Positions 43,833 through 52,854 of a stretch of DNA of 64,000 nt are shown here, piece after piece. Under the pieces are notes generated by a model, which was not told where the DNA came from, did no database searches, and worked only from the letters and a program-made list of their open reading frames with translations. This DNA is from Chitinophagaceae bacterium (GTDB lineage: Bacteria; Bacteroidota; Bacteroidia; Chitinophagales; Chitinophagaceae), in the NCBI GenBank assembly GCA_947446645.1, contig CANFHA010000003.1, forward strand, positions 212,573 through 276,572, read 5' to 3'. A program made the position numbers and the translations under genes. Within the stretch, counting starts at the first letter, position 1. Each line of letters opens with the position of its first letter.

Positions 43833-44154
43833 TAATAGCCGCGAGTATTTAGGGAAATCAACTTACAAATTAGGGATAATAATCCAATAAACAGAGAACG
43901 TCTGGGTATTTCACTGATTTGCAAAGCAAAGCGGGATATTACAGTTATAAATACGCCCTTCGTTATTCATATTATTTCAACTGTTAGTTGCATATCTATT
44001 TTTATATACTGTAATGCGCCATTTATATCCCCGCGCATCGTGCTTTTATTGCGTCTCATTTGTTCCGGATTTCCGGTCGCACACGCTATTCACACCAAAA
44101 AATTTCGGTAACTCCCGAAAATCAGATAGTTTCGCCCTACTAAAATCATTACAA
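43833..44154. promoter_or_regulatory. Divergent regulatory region, histidine kinase / bioB
   Basis: About 320 AT-rich bases. Candidate bioB promoter: TTTCGG at 44103-44108 and TAGTTTCG at 44127-44134, 20 bases from the ATG. TTTCGG and CCGAAA (44115-44120) form an inverted repeat over the -33 site. Further symmetric sites are CAACTgttAGTTG (43978-43990) and ATTACAGT / ACTGTAAT (43938-43945 and 44008-44015). Any could be a biotin-repressor or other operator; none is established. Confidence 0.4.
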
Positions 44155-45162
44155 ATGAGTGATATTCGCCATAACTGGACAAGGGAAGAAATCCGTGAGA
44201 TATATGATCGTCCGCTTTTGTCTCTTGTACTTGAAGCCGCAAATGTGCATGCTAAGAACCATGTATATGGAGAAGTGCAGATAAGCAGCCTTCTTTCTAT
44301 AAAGACGGGTGGCTGTTCAGAAGATTGTGCATATTGTCCGCAGGCAGCCCGTTATCAAACTGGCGTTAAGGTGCAGGCACTTATGAAAGTAGACGAAGTA
44401 CTTGCGGCAGCTGAGAATGCAAAGGCAGGTGGTGCTTCCCGCTTTTGTATGGGTGCAGCATGGCGCGAAGTGCGCGACAACCGCGATTTTGACCGGGTGA
44501 TAGATATGGTTAAAGCTGTTAACAGCTTGGATATGGAAGTTTGCTGCACACTGGGCATGCTTTCTCCTCAGCAGGCCGAACGCCTCGCCGATGCAGGCCT
44601 TTATGCCTACAATCACAACGTAGATACATCTGAAGAGCATTATGGCGAAGTAATAACTACCCGCACCTATGACGATCGCCTGAAAACATTGTCAAACGTG
44701 CGCAAAGCAGGCATCTCCGTTTGCAGTGGTGGTATCATTGGCCTTGGTGAAACAGACTCCGATCGTATAGGAATGTTGCAGACATTATGCAATCTCCCGC
44801 AGCACCCTGAGTCCGTTCCTATTAATGTATTGGTACCCGTAGATGGTACACCGCTTGCAGAAAACAGCCGCGTTCCTTTTGATGAACTGGTACGTATGAT
44901 CGCTACTGCGCGCATCGTTATGCCTCATTCTGCTGTGCGTTTGTCTGCAGGTCGTTTGGCGCTTTCTGTGTCAGAGCAGGCAATGTGCTTCATGGCAGGT
45001 GCCAACTCTATTTTTGCCGGCGATAAGCTGCTCACTACACCAAATCCTGAGTACAACGCCGACAAGGATATGTTCCGCATACTGGGCCTCACACCTAAAG
45101 CTGCTTTTGCGGATGGTCATCCCAAAAACAAAGCTAAGGCGGAACAGCATGAACCGGCTTGA
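44155..45162 (+). CDS. bioB: Biotin synthase
   Basis: Radical-SAM enzyme inserting sulfur into dethiobiotin, last step of biotin synthesis. The SAM-cluster motif is CSEDCAYCP (CxxxCxxC), within the family block [36 protein letters not shown] and [17 protein letters not shown] are further bioB marks. The start is ATG 44155 (MSDIRHNW), giving 335 residues, the normal length; a longer frame would add a 47-residue extension with no homology. It overlaps bioF by 14 bases and leads the operon bioB-bioF-[DUF1016]-bioD-bioA. Confidence 0.96.
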   Translation: MSDIRHNWTREEIREIYDRPLLSLVLEAANVHAKNHVYGEVQISSLLSIKTGGCSEDCAYCPQAARYQTGVKVQALMKVDEVLAAAENAKAGGASRFCMGAAWREVRDNRDFDRVIDMVKAVNSLDMEVCCTLGMLSPQQAERLADAGLYAYNHNVDTSEEHYGEVITTRTYDDRLKTLSNVRKAGISVCSGGIIGLGETDSDRIGMLQTLCNLPQHPESVPINVLVPVDGTPLAENSRVPFDELVRMIATARIVMPHSAVRLSAGRLALSVSEQAMCFMAGANSIFAGDKLLTTPNPEYNADKDMFRILGLTPKAAFADGHPKNKAKAEQHEPA

Positions 45163-46279
45163 GCAACACCTTGCCAATAAACTAAATGAGCGTACGCTGG
45201 CCGGCAATCTTCGCCGGCTAAGCATACCCTCAGCCCCCGTTGATTTTTTTTCAAACGATTATCTCGGCCTCGCTTCCACCGGCCTGTTGTCCTCCCTCAT
45301 GCAGCAGCTTGGCAATGACGCTACTGGCTCCTCGGGCTCCCGGCTGTTATCGGGTAACTCGGAGCAGGCGATGCAGCTGGAAGAAACTATCGCACACTGT
45401 CACCAGGCCGAAGCAGCGCTTCTTTTCAACTCCGGCTACGATGCCAACCTGGGCCTGATCTCATGCATCGTCAGCAGGAACACCACTATTCTTTCTGATG
45501 AGCTGTGCCATGCCAGTCTCATCGATGGCATCCGGCTTAGCCAGTGTACACGCAAATATCGCTTCGCGCATAACGATCTCAACAGCCTCCACGACCAGCT
45601 GAAAAAATACAGGGATGATGGCCCCATACTCGTTGTTGTAGAATCCGTTTATTCTATGGATGGTGATATCGCACCCCTCGAAGAAATGGTACGCTTGTGC
45701 GAGCAATACGATGCCCAGCTTATAGTAGATGAAGCGCATGCTACTGGTGTCTTTGGTTCTCATGGCGAGGGACTGGTTTGTGCCCTCGGCTTGCAGAATA
45801 GGGTATTCGCACGCATACACACTTTTGGCAAGGCGCTCGGTTGTCATGGCGCCGTTGTTGTTGGCAGCGTACTGTTGCGGCAGTTCCTTATCAATTTTGC
45901 CCGCACATTTATATACACTACTGCGCTGCCCGGCCACTCATTGCATGCCATCAGCTGCGCCTATCAGTACTTATCCGGCCATTCATTCACCAATCAGCCA
46001 CTGCATGAGCTTATAGCTTACTTCAGAGGGCAAATAGCCGGTAATGATAGTATGGGTTGGAATAACAGTCACAGTTCCATACAGGCGCTTGTAGTGGGCA
46101 GCAATGAGCGTTGTAGAAAGCTGGCAGCCACAATGCAGCAGGCCGGTCTTCAGGTCTGTCCTATATTGCATCCCACTGTGCCGCTGGGCATGGAAAGACT
46201 GCGTATATGCCTGCACACCTTTAATACCAAACACCAGATAGATTTGCTTATTGAGATGCAAAATGTCAGTTGGCAGTAA
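45149..46279 (+). CDS. bioF: 8-amino-7-oxononanoate synthase
   Basis: PLP enzyme condensing pimeloyl-thioester with alanine. At 376 residues it has the normal length. Marks: [11 protein letters not shown] near the N-terminus, [22 protein letters not shown] glycine block ([10 protein letters not shown]), [11 protein letters not shown] and the PLP lysine in [11 protein letters not shown]. The start at 45149 overlaps the end of bioB by 14 bases, so the two are translationally coupled. No bioC or bioH is nearby; the pimeloyl source must be encoded elsewhere. Confidence 0.95.
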   Translation: MNRLEQHLANKLNERTLAGNLRRLSIPSAPVDFFSNDYLGLASTGLLSSLMQQLGNDATGSSGSRLLSGNSEQAMQLEETIAHCHQAEAALLFNSGYDANLGLISCIVSRNTTILSDELCHASLIDGIRLSQCTRKYRFAHNDLNSLHDQLKKYRDDGPILVVVESVYSMDGDIAPLEEMVRLCEQYDAQLIVDEAHATGVFGSHGEGLVCALGLQNRVFARIHTFGKALGCHGAVVVGSVLLRQFLINFARTFIYTTALPGHSLHAISCAYQYLSGHSFTNQPLHELIAYFRGQIAGNDSMGWNNSHSSIQALVVGSNERCRKLAATMQQAGLQVCPILHPTVPLGMERLRICLHTFNTKHQIDLLIEMQNVSWQ

Positions 46280-46345
46280 ATGTGCCATTAGCAGAAGAGC
46301 TTTATCTTTGTTTATCATTGAGCTGTTTTTTTAATTCGGTTTAGA

Positions 46346-47446
46346 ATGAAACCCGCACAGGCTAAGGATTATAAGGCATTTGTAAATGACGTTGCGCAAT
46401 TAGTTCAGCACTCACGGTCTTATGCAGCAAACACTGTGCAGCAAACTGCAAACTTAACGTACTGGGAAATTGGCAAACTCATTATCGAAAGGCAAGCCAG
46501 GTATGGCTGGGGTGCTGCTATTGTTGACAAGCTGAGTGCCGACCTTCAAAAGAAAATTGGTACAGGGCAAAGTTGGTCGCCTCGTAATCTCCGGTTGATG
46601 CGGCAGTTCTACGAAGAGTATTCACAGCCCGCTGTTACTAAATCCGCAAATGTGAAACAGCTTGTTTCACATTTTAAATCGTCAAATATGAAACAGCCTG
46701 TTTCACATTTGAAAAATATCAAACAGTTAGTATCGATTGTGCCCTGGGGTCAAAATATTTTAATCCTTCAGAAGGTAAAAGATATACAGGCAAGGTTGTT
46801 TTATTTAACGGCTACAATAAAAAATGGATGGAGTCGTTCAGTCTTGCTCCACCAAATAAAGGCGGATGCTTATAGCCATTTTTCAATTCATCCTAAGCAG
46901 CACAATTTCGATCTTGCCTTACCGGAAAACCTTCTTGAGCAAGCCCGTGAATCAATAAAAAGTGTCTATGCTTTAGACTTCTTAGACATCAATCAACCTT
47001 TTTCCGAAAGAAATTTGGAAGCGCGCTTAGCCGAAAACGTAAAAAGGCTTTTGCTTGAACTTGGTTATGGCTTTTGCTTTATTGGCAATCAATACCGCCT
47101 CACTCTGGGCAAAAAGGAATATTTTATAGATCTCCTGTTTTATCATCGCATACTGAAATGCATTGCAGCCATTGAGTTAAAGACCGTAGAATTCGAGCCT
47201 GAATTTGTAGGCAAGCTCGACTACTATCTTCAGTTGGTCGATGATCAGCTGAAACAACCTGACGATAACCCAAGCATTGGCATTCTATTAGTTCCAGACA
47301 AAGATCATGTCGAAGTAGAATATGCGCTTAGGATTGCGTCAAAACCTATCGGCGTAGCACAGTACAAAATTTCTAAACAACTGCCCAAAGGCTTGAAAGG
47401 TATGCTCCCCACTAAAGCCGAATGGGACAACATACTTAAGTTATAA
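46346..47446 (+). CDS. DUF1016/YhcG-family PDDEXK nuclease
   Basis: A 366-residue predicted nuclease. The N-terminal DUF1016 helical domain (about 5-95) shows LTYWEIGKLIIERQARYGWG and SWSPRNLRLMRQFYEEY. The C-terminal PDDEXK domain (about 200-345) has FIDLLFYHR (catalytic Asp) and AAIELK (Glu-x-Lys). Between them residues about 101-125 contain repeat-like VKQLVSHF / MKQPVSHL / IKQLVS, encoded by two DNA palindromes. It sits within the biotin operon, between bioF (66 bases) and bioD (47 bases), and is visibly more AT-rich than those genes. It has no role in biotin synthesis that I know; transfer as cargo is likely. The family is linked to recombination or defence, but the function is unsettled. 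Confidence 0.88.
   Translation: MKPAQAKDYKAFVNDVAQLVQHSRSYAANTVQQTANLTYWEIGKLIIERQARYGWGAAIVDKLSADLQKKIGTGQSWSPRNLRLMRQFYEEYSQPAVTKSANVKQLVSHFKSSNMKQPVSHLKNIKQLVSIVPWGQNILILQKVKDIQARLFYLTATIKNGWSRSVLLHQIKADAYSHFSIHPKQHNFDLALPENLLEQARESIKSVYALDFLDINQPFSERNLEARLAENVKRLLLELGYGFCFIGNQYRLTLGKKEYFIDLLFYHRILKCIAAIELKTVEFEPEFVGKLDYYLQLVDDQLKQPDDNPSIGILLVPDKDHVEVEYALRIASKPIGVAQYKISKQLPKGLKGMLPTKAEWDNILKL
46648..46711. repeat. Two tandem palindromes inside the DUF1016 gene
   Basis: 46648-46674 is a perfect 12-bp-arm palindrome, AAATGTGAAACA, loop GCT, TGTTTCACATTT. 46683-46711 has 13-base arms with one mismatch, CAAATATGAAACA, loop GCC, TGTTTCACATTTG. A partial third unit (AAACAGTTAG) follows. They encode the repeat-like residues between the two domains. 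Confidence 0.85.
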
Positions 47447-47493
47447 TTACCCCAATCAACAATATTAGAAGAAACACACTCAATACACTAAAC

Positions 47494-48138
47494 ATGAAAA
47501 TAGCAATTCTGGGTATACACACAGGCATAGGAAAAACAATAACAGCGGCAGTGCTGGCAGAGGCAATGGGGGCCGACTATTGGAAGCCCGTACAGGCAGG
47601 TGTGGATGAAACAGACTCCGGCGTCGTAAAGCGCTTGCTCACTAATGGCAGCGAGCGGGTACACAATGAGTCTTTTGTGCTCACGCAACCACTCTCCCCA
47701 CACGCAGCTGCAGCCATAGATGGGGTAGATATCGACTACACACGGTTCGACTGGCCGCAGACTGATAAAAGCCTGCTTATAGAAACCGCCGGTGGGGTAT
47801 TGTCCCCTATGTCGGCAAATACAACGATGGCCGATTTTGTTGCCCATTATGATTTACCGGCAATACTTGTGGTTCAAAACTATCTGGGTAGCATTAACCA
47901 CACATTACTAAGTATCGAAGTGCTGAAGAGCCGGCGTATCCATTTATTAGGCATTGTTATAAACGGACCTGCAAATGTGGCTTCAGAAAAATTTATTCTG
48001 CAGTACGCTAATGTCCCCATTGTTGCCCGTATCCCGCATTTCGATAAGCTGAACAATGAGGCCATTAAAAAATGCACGCCTGAAATAAAGCAAACGCTGC
48101 TCAATTCAAAACATTCTCTTTTTGGCTTTGCCATTTAA
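47494..48138 (+). CDS. bioD: ATP-dependent dethiobiotin synthetase
   Basis: Forms the ureido ring of dethiobiotin from diaminopelargonate, CO2 and ATP. P-loop GIHTGIGKT at the N-terminus, then YWKPVQAG (Lys and substrate loop) and ETAGGVLSPM, all family marks. At 214 residues it has a normal length. It follows the DUF1016 gene by 47 bases and precedes bioA by 17 bases, so it is part of the biotin operon. Confidence 0.95.
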   Translation: MKIAILGIHTGIGKTITAAVLAEAMGADYWKPVQAGVDETDSGVVKRLLTNGSERVHNESFVLTQPLSPHAAAAIDGVDIDYTRFDWPQTDKSLLIETAGGVLSPMSANTTMADFVAHYDLPAILVVQNYLGSINHTLLSIEVLKSRRIHLLGIVINGPANVASEKFILQYANVPIVARIPHFDKLNNEAIKKCTPEIKQTLLNSKHSLFGFAI

Positions 48139-48155
48139 CTGTTGACTTAGAAGAT

Positions 48156-49430
48156 ATGCCCACCATCAAAGAACGTGACCGCGAAGTAATATGGCACCCC
48201 TACACACCTATGAAAGCATGGCCGGAAGCCATTGCTATCGTGCGCGGCGAAGGCGCATATCTTATAGATGAGGAGGGCAACCGCTACCTTGATGCTATTT
48301 CATCCTGGTGGGTCAATCTTCATGGTCATTCACATCCATACATCGCGCAAAAGATCAGTGAGCAGGCCGCCACACTGGAGCATAGCATATTCGCAGGCTT
48401 CACGCATGAGCCCGCCGTAAGGCTGGCTGAGCGGCTGCTGGAGATACTTCCGGGGCACATGCGCAAAATATTCTATTCCGATAACGGCTCTACAGCCGTT
48501 GAAGTAGCCATAAAAATGTCGCTGCAATACTGGAATAATAAAGGCATAAAAAAGACTAAGCTCGTAGCCCTGCAAAACGCCTATCATGGCGATACTTTCG
48601 GAGCCATGGCCGTAAGTGGCCGCAGCATCTTCACAGAGGCATTTGCATCCCTGCTTTTCGATGTGGAGTTCATCCCATTTCCCGGTGCAGATAATAGCCC
48701 GGAAAGTCTCGCAGCTTTGGAAGCAATTTTGCAGCAGGGCGATGTCGCAGCCTTCATTGCAGAGCCGTTAATACAGGGCTCCGCCGGCATGTACATGTAT
48801 ACGCCTGCCGTACTCTCGTCCTTTTTTAGTCTTTGCCGCAAGTATGATACACTCATCATTGCCGATGAGGTTATGACCGGCTTTGGCCGCACAGGTCCAC
48901 TGTTCGCCTGCAACCATGCTCCTGATGCCCTCCCCGATATTGTTTGTCTTTCCAAGGGTCTTACCGGTGGCGCAGTGCCACTGGGCGTCACCGCCTGCAC
49001 CCTCGATATCTTCGATGCCTTCTACCACGATGACCGGATGAAAATGCTCTATCACGGCCATTCATTTACGGCAAACCCCATAGCATGTGCCGCCGGCCTT
49101 GCCAGCCTCGATCTCTTGCTGCTCGATAGCTGCACTCAAAGCCGGCAGCGCATCATAGACATGCACAATGGATTTGCACAGAAAATTAAAGGTCATCCTT
49201 CAATAGCGGAAGTACGCCAGACCGGCACCATCATTGCCATTGAGCTAAAGACAGACACCCCATCCTATCACTCCAATTTGCGCGATGTACTCTACCGCTT
49301 CTTCCTGGCCAAAAAGATACTCATGCGCCCCCTCGGCAATATCATCTATATATTACCGCCATACTGCATCACCCCCTCTGAGCTTGAATATATTTACTCA
49401 GGCATTGAGGAGTTTCTTTCGTCCCACTAA
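48156..49430 (+). CDS. bioA: Adenosylmethionine-8-amino-7-oxononanoate aminotransferase
   Basis: Class III PLP aminotransferase making 7,8-diaminopelargonate with SAM as amino donor. BioA marks: VIWHPYTPM near the N-terminus, SSWWVNLHGH, SDNGSTAVEVAIKM, ADEVMTGFGRTG and the PLP lysine in CLSKGLTGG. At 424 residues the length is normal. It is the last gene of the operon; about 400 bases of gene-free DNA follow. Confidence 0.95.
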   Translation: MPTIKERDREVIWHPYTPMKAWPEAIAIVRGEGAYLIDEEGNRYLDAISSWWVNLHGHSHPYIAQKISEQAATLEHSIFAGFTHEPAVRLAERLLEILPGHMRKIFYSDNGSTAVEVAIKMSLQYWNNKGIKKTKLVALQNAYHGDTFGAMAVSGRSIFTEAFASLLFDVEFIPFPGADNSPESLAALEAILQQGDVAAFIAEPLIQGSAGMYMYTPAVLSSFFSLCRKYDTLIIADEVMTGFGRTGPLFACNHAPDALPDIVCLSKGLTGGAVPLGVTACTLDIFDAFYHDDRMKMLYHGHSFTANPIACAAGLASLDLLLLDSCTQSRQRIIDMHNGFAQKIKGHPSIAEVRQTGTIIAIELKTDTPSYHSNLRDVLYRFFLAKKILMRPLGNIIYILPPYCITPSELEYIYSGIEEFLSSH

Positions 49431-49843
49431 ATATTCGGAATCGCTGCTGAAACTTTAATACGTATGTATTACTGTTGACGATAGGAGATGTGCAGCTGGG
49501 CATATGGTGGCGCCTTTTTTTTGCCGTAGATGTAGATTCGACAGTATGAAAAGAGTACCATGTTGAGATAAGTGCACAAAGCTGGTAGAAGCAATGATAG
49601 GTAAAAAAGCAAGCGCCATGTTGTTGACCAGCGAACTGCGATAACAGCGTAGAGCTATTCCTGGGCCCGCGGAGCCTTTGGCCCAGTATCGCCTTTTCTT
49701 TTGTTACTTTTCTTTTGGCGAAGCAAAAGAAAAGTAAGGTAATGAGGGGTTATCTTTACCCTTGCCCATACGTTGCTTTTCTATTTCTTCTCAATCTTAA
49801 AACTACCACAGCCAAACTGCGCCTTTACGACTATGTGGTAAAA
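49431..49843. other. Intergenic region with a 14-bp stem hairpin
   Basis: About 410 bases with no supportable gene. It contains a perfect hairpin at 49704-49737, TTACTTTTCTTTTG, loop GCGAAG, CAAAAGAAAAGTAA, a type I recall as a dispersed intergenic palindrome in many bacteria. It could also terminate transcription coming from either side. Confidence 0.6.
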
Positions 49844-50382
49844 CTAAAGTTTCCGCATAGTCATCTCGCAACTTGACCCCGCAATGCCACCGGTATAAGT
49901 GGTAAAATGCAGCGCTATAGAAGTTACAGAATTCACTATTGTCAATGTGCCCGAAGCATTCGTGCCAGACCCGCCCGATCCTGCACCCGCCACCGTTATG
50001 TGCTGCGTAGTGCCGCTGGTAGCACTATCTACCGTAGCTACTACGTAAGTGTTTGAATTATTGAAATTAGAGATCTCTACAGTAAATCCGCCGTTGGTAG
50101 AATACTTCGTTATTGCGCTCTGCCAGCTACTCACCCCCGACACAGCAGGCGAGCAGTTCGATCGCGTGCAGGTATACGTGCCTATCGCAGCATCTGCCCA
50201 GCCATGGTCACATGCCGTGCCAGAGTAACCCGTCGGGCATACACACACACATTATTGCTGCACGATCCTCCGTTCTGGCAGGTAGTATTGCCACACTTAT
50301 TCTTGCAGCTGGCTAAGAACAGCGAACAGCACGTCACAGCAACAACAACCACCGAACCTAAAAAATAACGGAATGACCTCAC
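49844..50382 (-). pseudogene. EGF-like lipoprotein gene split by a (GT)5 tract
   Basis: Two overlapping frames join into one protein of about 178 residues if one GT unit is removed. The first (from ATG 50382) has a lipoprotein signal with lipobox LASC and the start of an EGF-like domain (KCGNTTCQNGGSCSNNVCV). The second continues it with CPTGYSGTACDH, completing the six-Cys EGF pattern, then a Thr/Ser/Gly-rich beta-like domain to EMTMRKL. The break is exactly at five GT units (50241-50250), where four keep the frame. This is either phase variation, a recent mutation or a read error. The function is unknown; a surface-exposed role is likely. Confidence 0.75.
50241..50250 (-). repeat. (GT)5 dinucleotide tract at a frame break
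   Basis: Five CA units on the plus strand. Four units restore the reading frame of the EGF-like lipoprotein; five put it out of frame. Confidence 0.85.
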
Positions 50383-50534
50383 AGCTAAAATATTTTAAAT
50401 TTTTTTGGAATGCGGTAAAATTAACTGATACCCGGCTTTATACAACTACGTAAGTATAGTTTAACAAATAGTTCTGTTTCCAGACATAGCTCGCTCACTT
50501 TTAGCTTTTCACTTTTGTGTTTTGACTTAATTAG

Positions 50535-52814
50535 CTACTCGAGCTTAAACCTCGGGTCCACCTGCTTCGCTAGCGCCTCATACTTCCGCGCCTCATCCAT
50601 TTTGCCCATCTTCTGGTAGCTCAGCGCTATCCCCGGTATATCCTTAGGCCCTATCCTCGGGTCTATCTGTATCTCCTTATTAAAACACTCTATTGCCTGT
50701 GGGTATTGGCCTGAGTAAAAATAAGCCCTCCCCAGGTTCGAGTAAGCATTAATATCATTAGGACTGGCCGCTATCACTTTTTTGTACAGCTCTATTGCTT
50801 TGGGGTAGTTCTTGGCGTTAAAATAAGTAGCGCTCAGGTAATTAAAAGTAGTCGGCTCACCGGGGTTCCGTTTCAGCACCTCGTTAAAATAATACTCTGC
50901 CGAATCAAACCGCTGTGCCTGGAAATAAGCAATACCTATCCCCTGTATACCCTCTATAGAGTTAGGTTCAAACGCCAGCATCTTGCGGTAGTTCATAAGC
51001 GCCGAGTCAAACTGCTTCAGCTGCACATATGTCCGGGCCAGGTTTATGTAGGGATATTTAAAATTAGGGTTCAGCTCCAGTGCTTTTTTAAACATCGCAA
51101 TAGCCTGTGGATATTTACCGCTCGTCAGGTACACACTACCCAGGTTATTTGTTGCTGTAAAGTTTATTGGGTTATACTTCAGCGCCAGCTCATCGTGGTA
51201 CTCTGCCGAGTCAAATTTATGCTGGCGGTCAAATATGCGGCCCATCTCTACATGCACATCTGCATAGTCAGGGTATATTTCCAGGGCATGGCGCAGGTAG
51301 CCCAGGCTTTCGTTGTCCAGCTCTTTCTTTTTCACGGAGTCTGTTATCTGTGGGTATACCTCTTCCGCCAGCGAGCTCGCCACGTTGTGGTACAGCCTGC
51401 AGTCGTTGGGCGAGTTGGCTACATCAGCCTTGTACAGTGTCACATTGTCCTTCCAGTTAAAATTGCGCGCCACCGTAAGACCGCCAAACACCAGGCACAG
51501 CGGCACCAGCACAGCCAGCACCTTACTGCTCTTCAACGAAAGTATGTTCGAAGCATCTCCATTCATTAGCCACTGCTCCACCGCCAGTGCTGCTGCCAGG
51601 CAGAAACCTACCGAAGCAAAGAAAGCAAAGCGCTCAGCCAGCTCAGCACCCATCAGGAAGGGTAAGTTGGAAAACAGGAATAGGGTAGCGAGGTAGAAGA
51701 TAATACCAAAAGCCCATGGATCCCTTTTGTTCTTCATAAACCGCGTCACCGCAAAATAGATCATAGCGCCATAAGCCAGTAGGGACACCCACATCCATAT
51801 GCTCGAAAAATCAGCAAAGGGTATACTGTTGAATGAATAGGTACACAGCAGCGGGTGCGGTATGAACATTAGTTTCAGGTACAGCCCCAGCACTACTATC
51901 TCCGTAGCTATTTTAGATGCAGCCGTTGGCGCCCTCGCCAGCGCATTATCTATAAACTCTACACCTGCAGGCTGGTTGGCATTATACTCATTCAGTATGT
52001 GCGACCGTATGATCATAAATATAGCAAACACCACACCGGTACCTATAGTAATGTAGAGCGCACGCTTTTTATCCTCGTTTAGGTAAAAGAAGAACAGCAA
52101 CGGTATGATACCAAGAAAAGCAATAACCGTTTCCTTTGAGATAAAGGCCAGGAACAGCGTGAGCACACCCAGCACCAGCTGCAGCATCTTTCCCTCCCGC
52201 ATATAATTCACAAACAGGTTCAGCGACACAAACCCGAAGAAGAAGCACATCAGTTCATCGCGGCTTTTTATGTTGGCAACAACTTCAGTATGTATCGGGT
52301 GTACAGCAAATATCAGTGCAGCAACAAAGGCCACAGCAGTCCGCTTACCATCAAAAAATTTGTTCAGGAAAATGAACAGCGCTATCACACAGCCTGCAAA
52401 CCACAGCACATTCATAAAGTGATATCCCGTGGGGCTTTGTCCAAAGAAGGTATACTCTATGGCAAACATTACCAGCGATAGTGGGCGGTACAGGTCATTA
52501 GGTATCACCAGGTAGCCCCTCATGTGCGGTGTAGCCAGCAGTTCCGGTATACCCTTTATACCCTGCATCACCATGGTGTTTTCCTTCAGCACTATCACAT
52601 CGTCCATCACATAGCCATTCATCATCGTATTAGCATACAGCACAAACGATACTATGCCCAGCAGTATGCACAGCATTTTTACAGACAGCATGCCGCCACC
52701 ACTCGCTTCACTTTGCATGCTCGCCGTCTGTGCCCCTATCGGCGCAGCCTGTTTGGCAGGTGCAGGCATAGGTGCCGCCTGCGGCATTGGTTTCTTACCA
52801 GGTTTCTTAGCCAT
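50535..52814 (-). CDS. TMTC-like GT-C glycosyltransferase with C-terminal TPR
   Basis: A 759-residue membrane protein. After a Pro/Ala-rich cytoplasmic start (about 1-40) come about nine to eleven TM helices (45-470). The first loop carries GYVMDDVIVLKENT, with the DD pair typical of GT-C O-mannosyl/arabinosyl transferases, and RPLSLVMFAIEYTFFG, HPIHTEVVANIKSRDELM. The C-terminal third (about 495-755) is six or more TPRs (SVYLTSGKYPQAIAMFKKAL and similar). This is the TMTC layout, known in eukaryotes as cadherin O-mannosyltransferases. A lipid-linked sugar donor and protein acceptor are plausible but inferred. Confidence 0.85.
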   Translation of the reverse strand: MAKKPGKKPMPQAAPMPAPAKQAAPIGAQTASMQSEASGGGMLSVKMLCILLGIVSFVLYANTMMNGYVMDDVIVLKENTMVMQGIKGIPELLATPHMRGYLVIPNDLYRPLSLVMFAIEYTFFGQSPTGYHFMNVLWFAGCVIALFIFLNKFFDGKRTAVAFVAALIFAVHPIHTEVVANIKSRDELMCFFFGFVSLNLFVNYMREGKMLQLVLGVLTLFLAFISKETVIAFLGIIPLLFFFYLNEDKKRALYITIGTGVVFAIFMIIRSHILNEYNANQPAGVEFIDNALARAPTAASKIATEIVVLGLYLKLMFIPHPLLCTYSFNSIPFADFSSIWMWVSLLAYGAMIYFAVTRFMKNKRDPWAFGIIFYLATLFLFSNLPFLMGAELAERFAFFASVGFCLAAALAVEQWLMNGDASNILSLKSSKVLAVLVPLCLVFGGLTVARNFNWKDNVTLYKADVANSPNDCRLYHNVASSLAEEVYPQITDSVKKKELDNESLGYLRHALEIYPDYADVHVEMGRIFDRQHKFDSAEYHDELALKYNPINFTATNNLGSVYLTSGKYPQAIAMFKKALELNPNFKYPYINLARTYVQLKQFDSALMNYRKMLAFEPNSIEGIQGIGIAYFQAQRFDSAEYYFNEVLKRNPGEPTTFNYLSATYFNAKNYPKAIELYKKVIAASPNDINAYSNLGRAYFYSGQYPQAIECFNKEIQIDPRIGPKDIPGIALSYQKMGKMDEARKYEALAKQVDPRFKLE

Positions 52815-52854
52815 TTCTTATTGAATTACTTACTATTCCTTCAAAAATAGAAAT

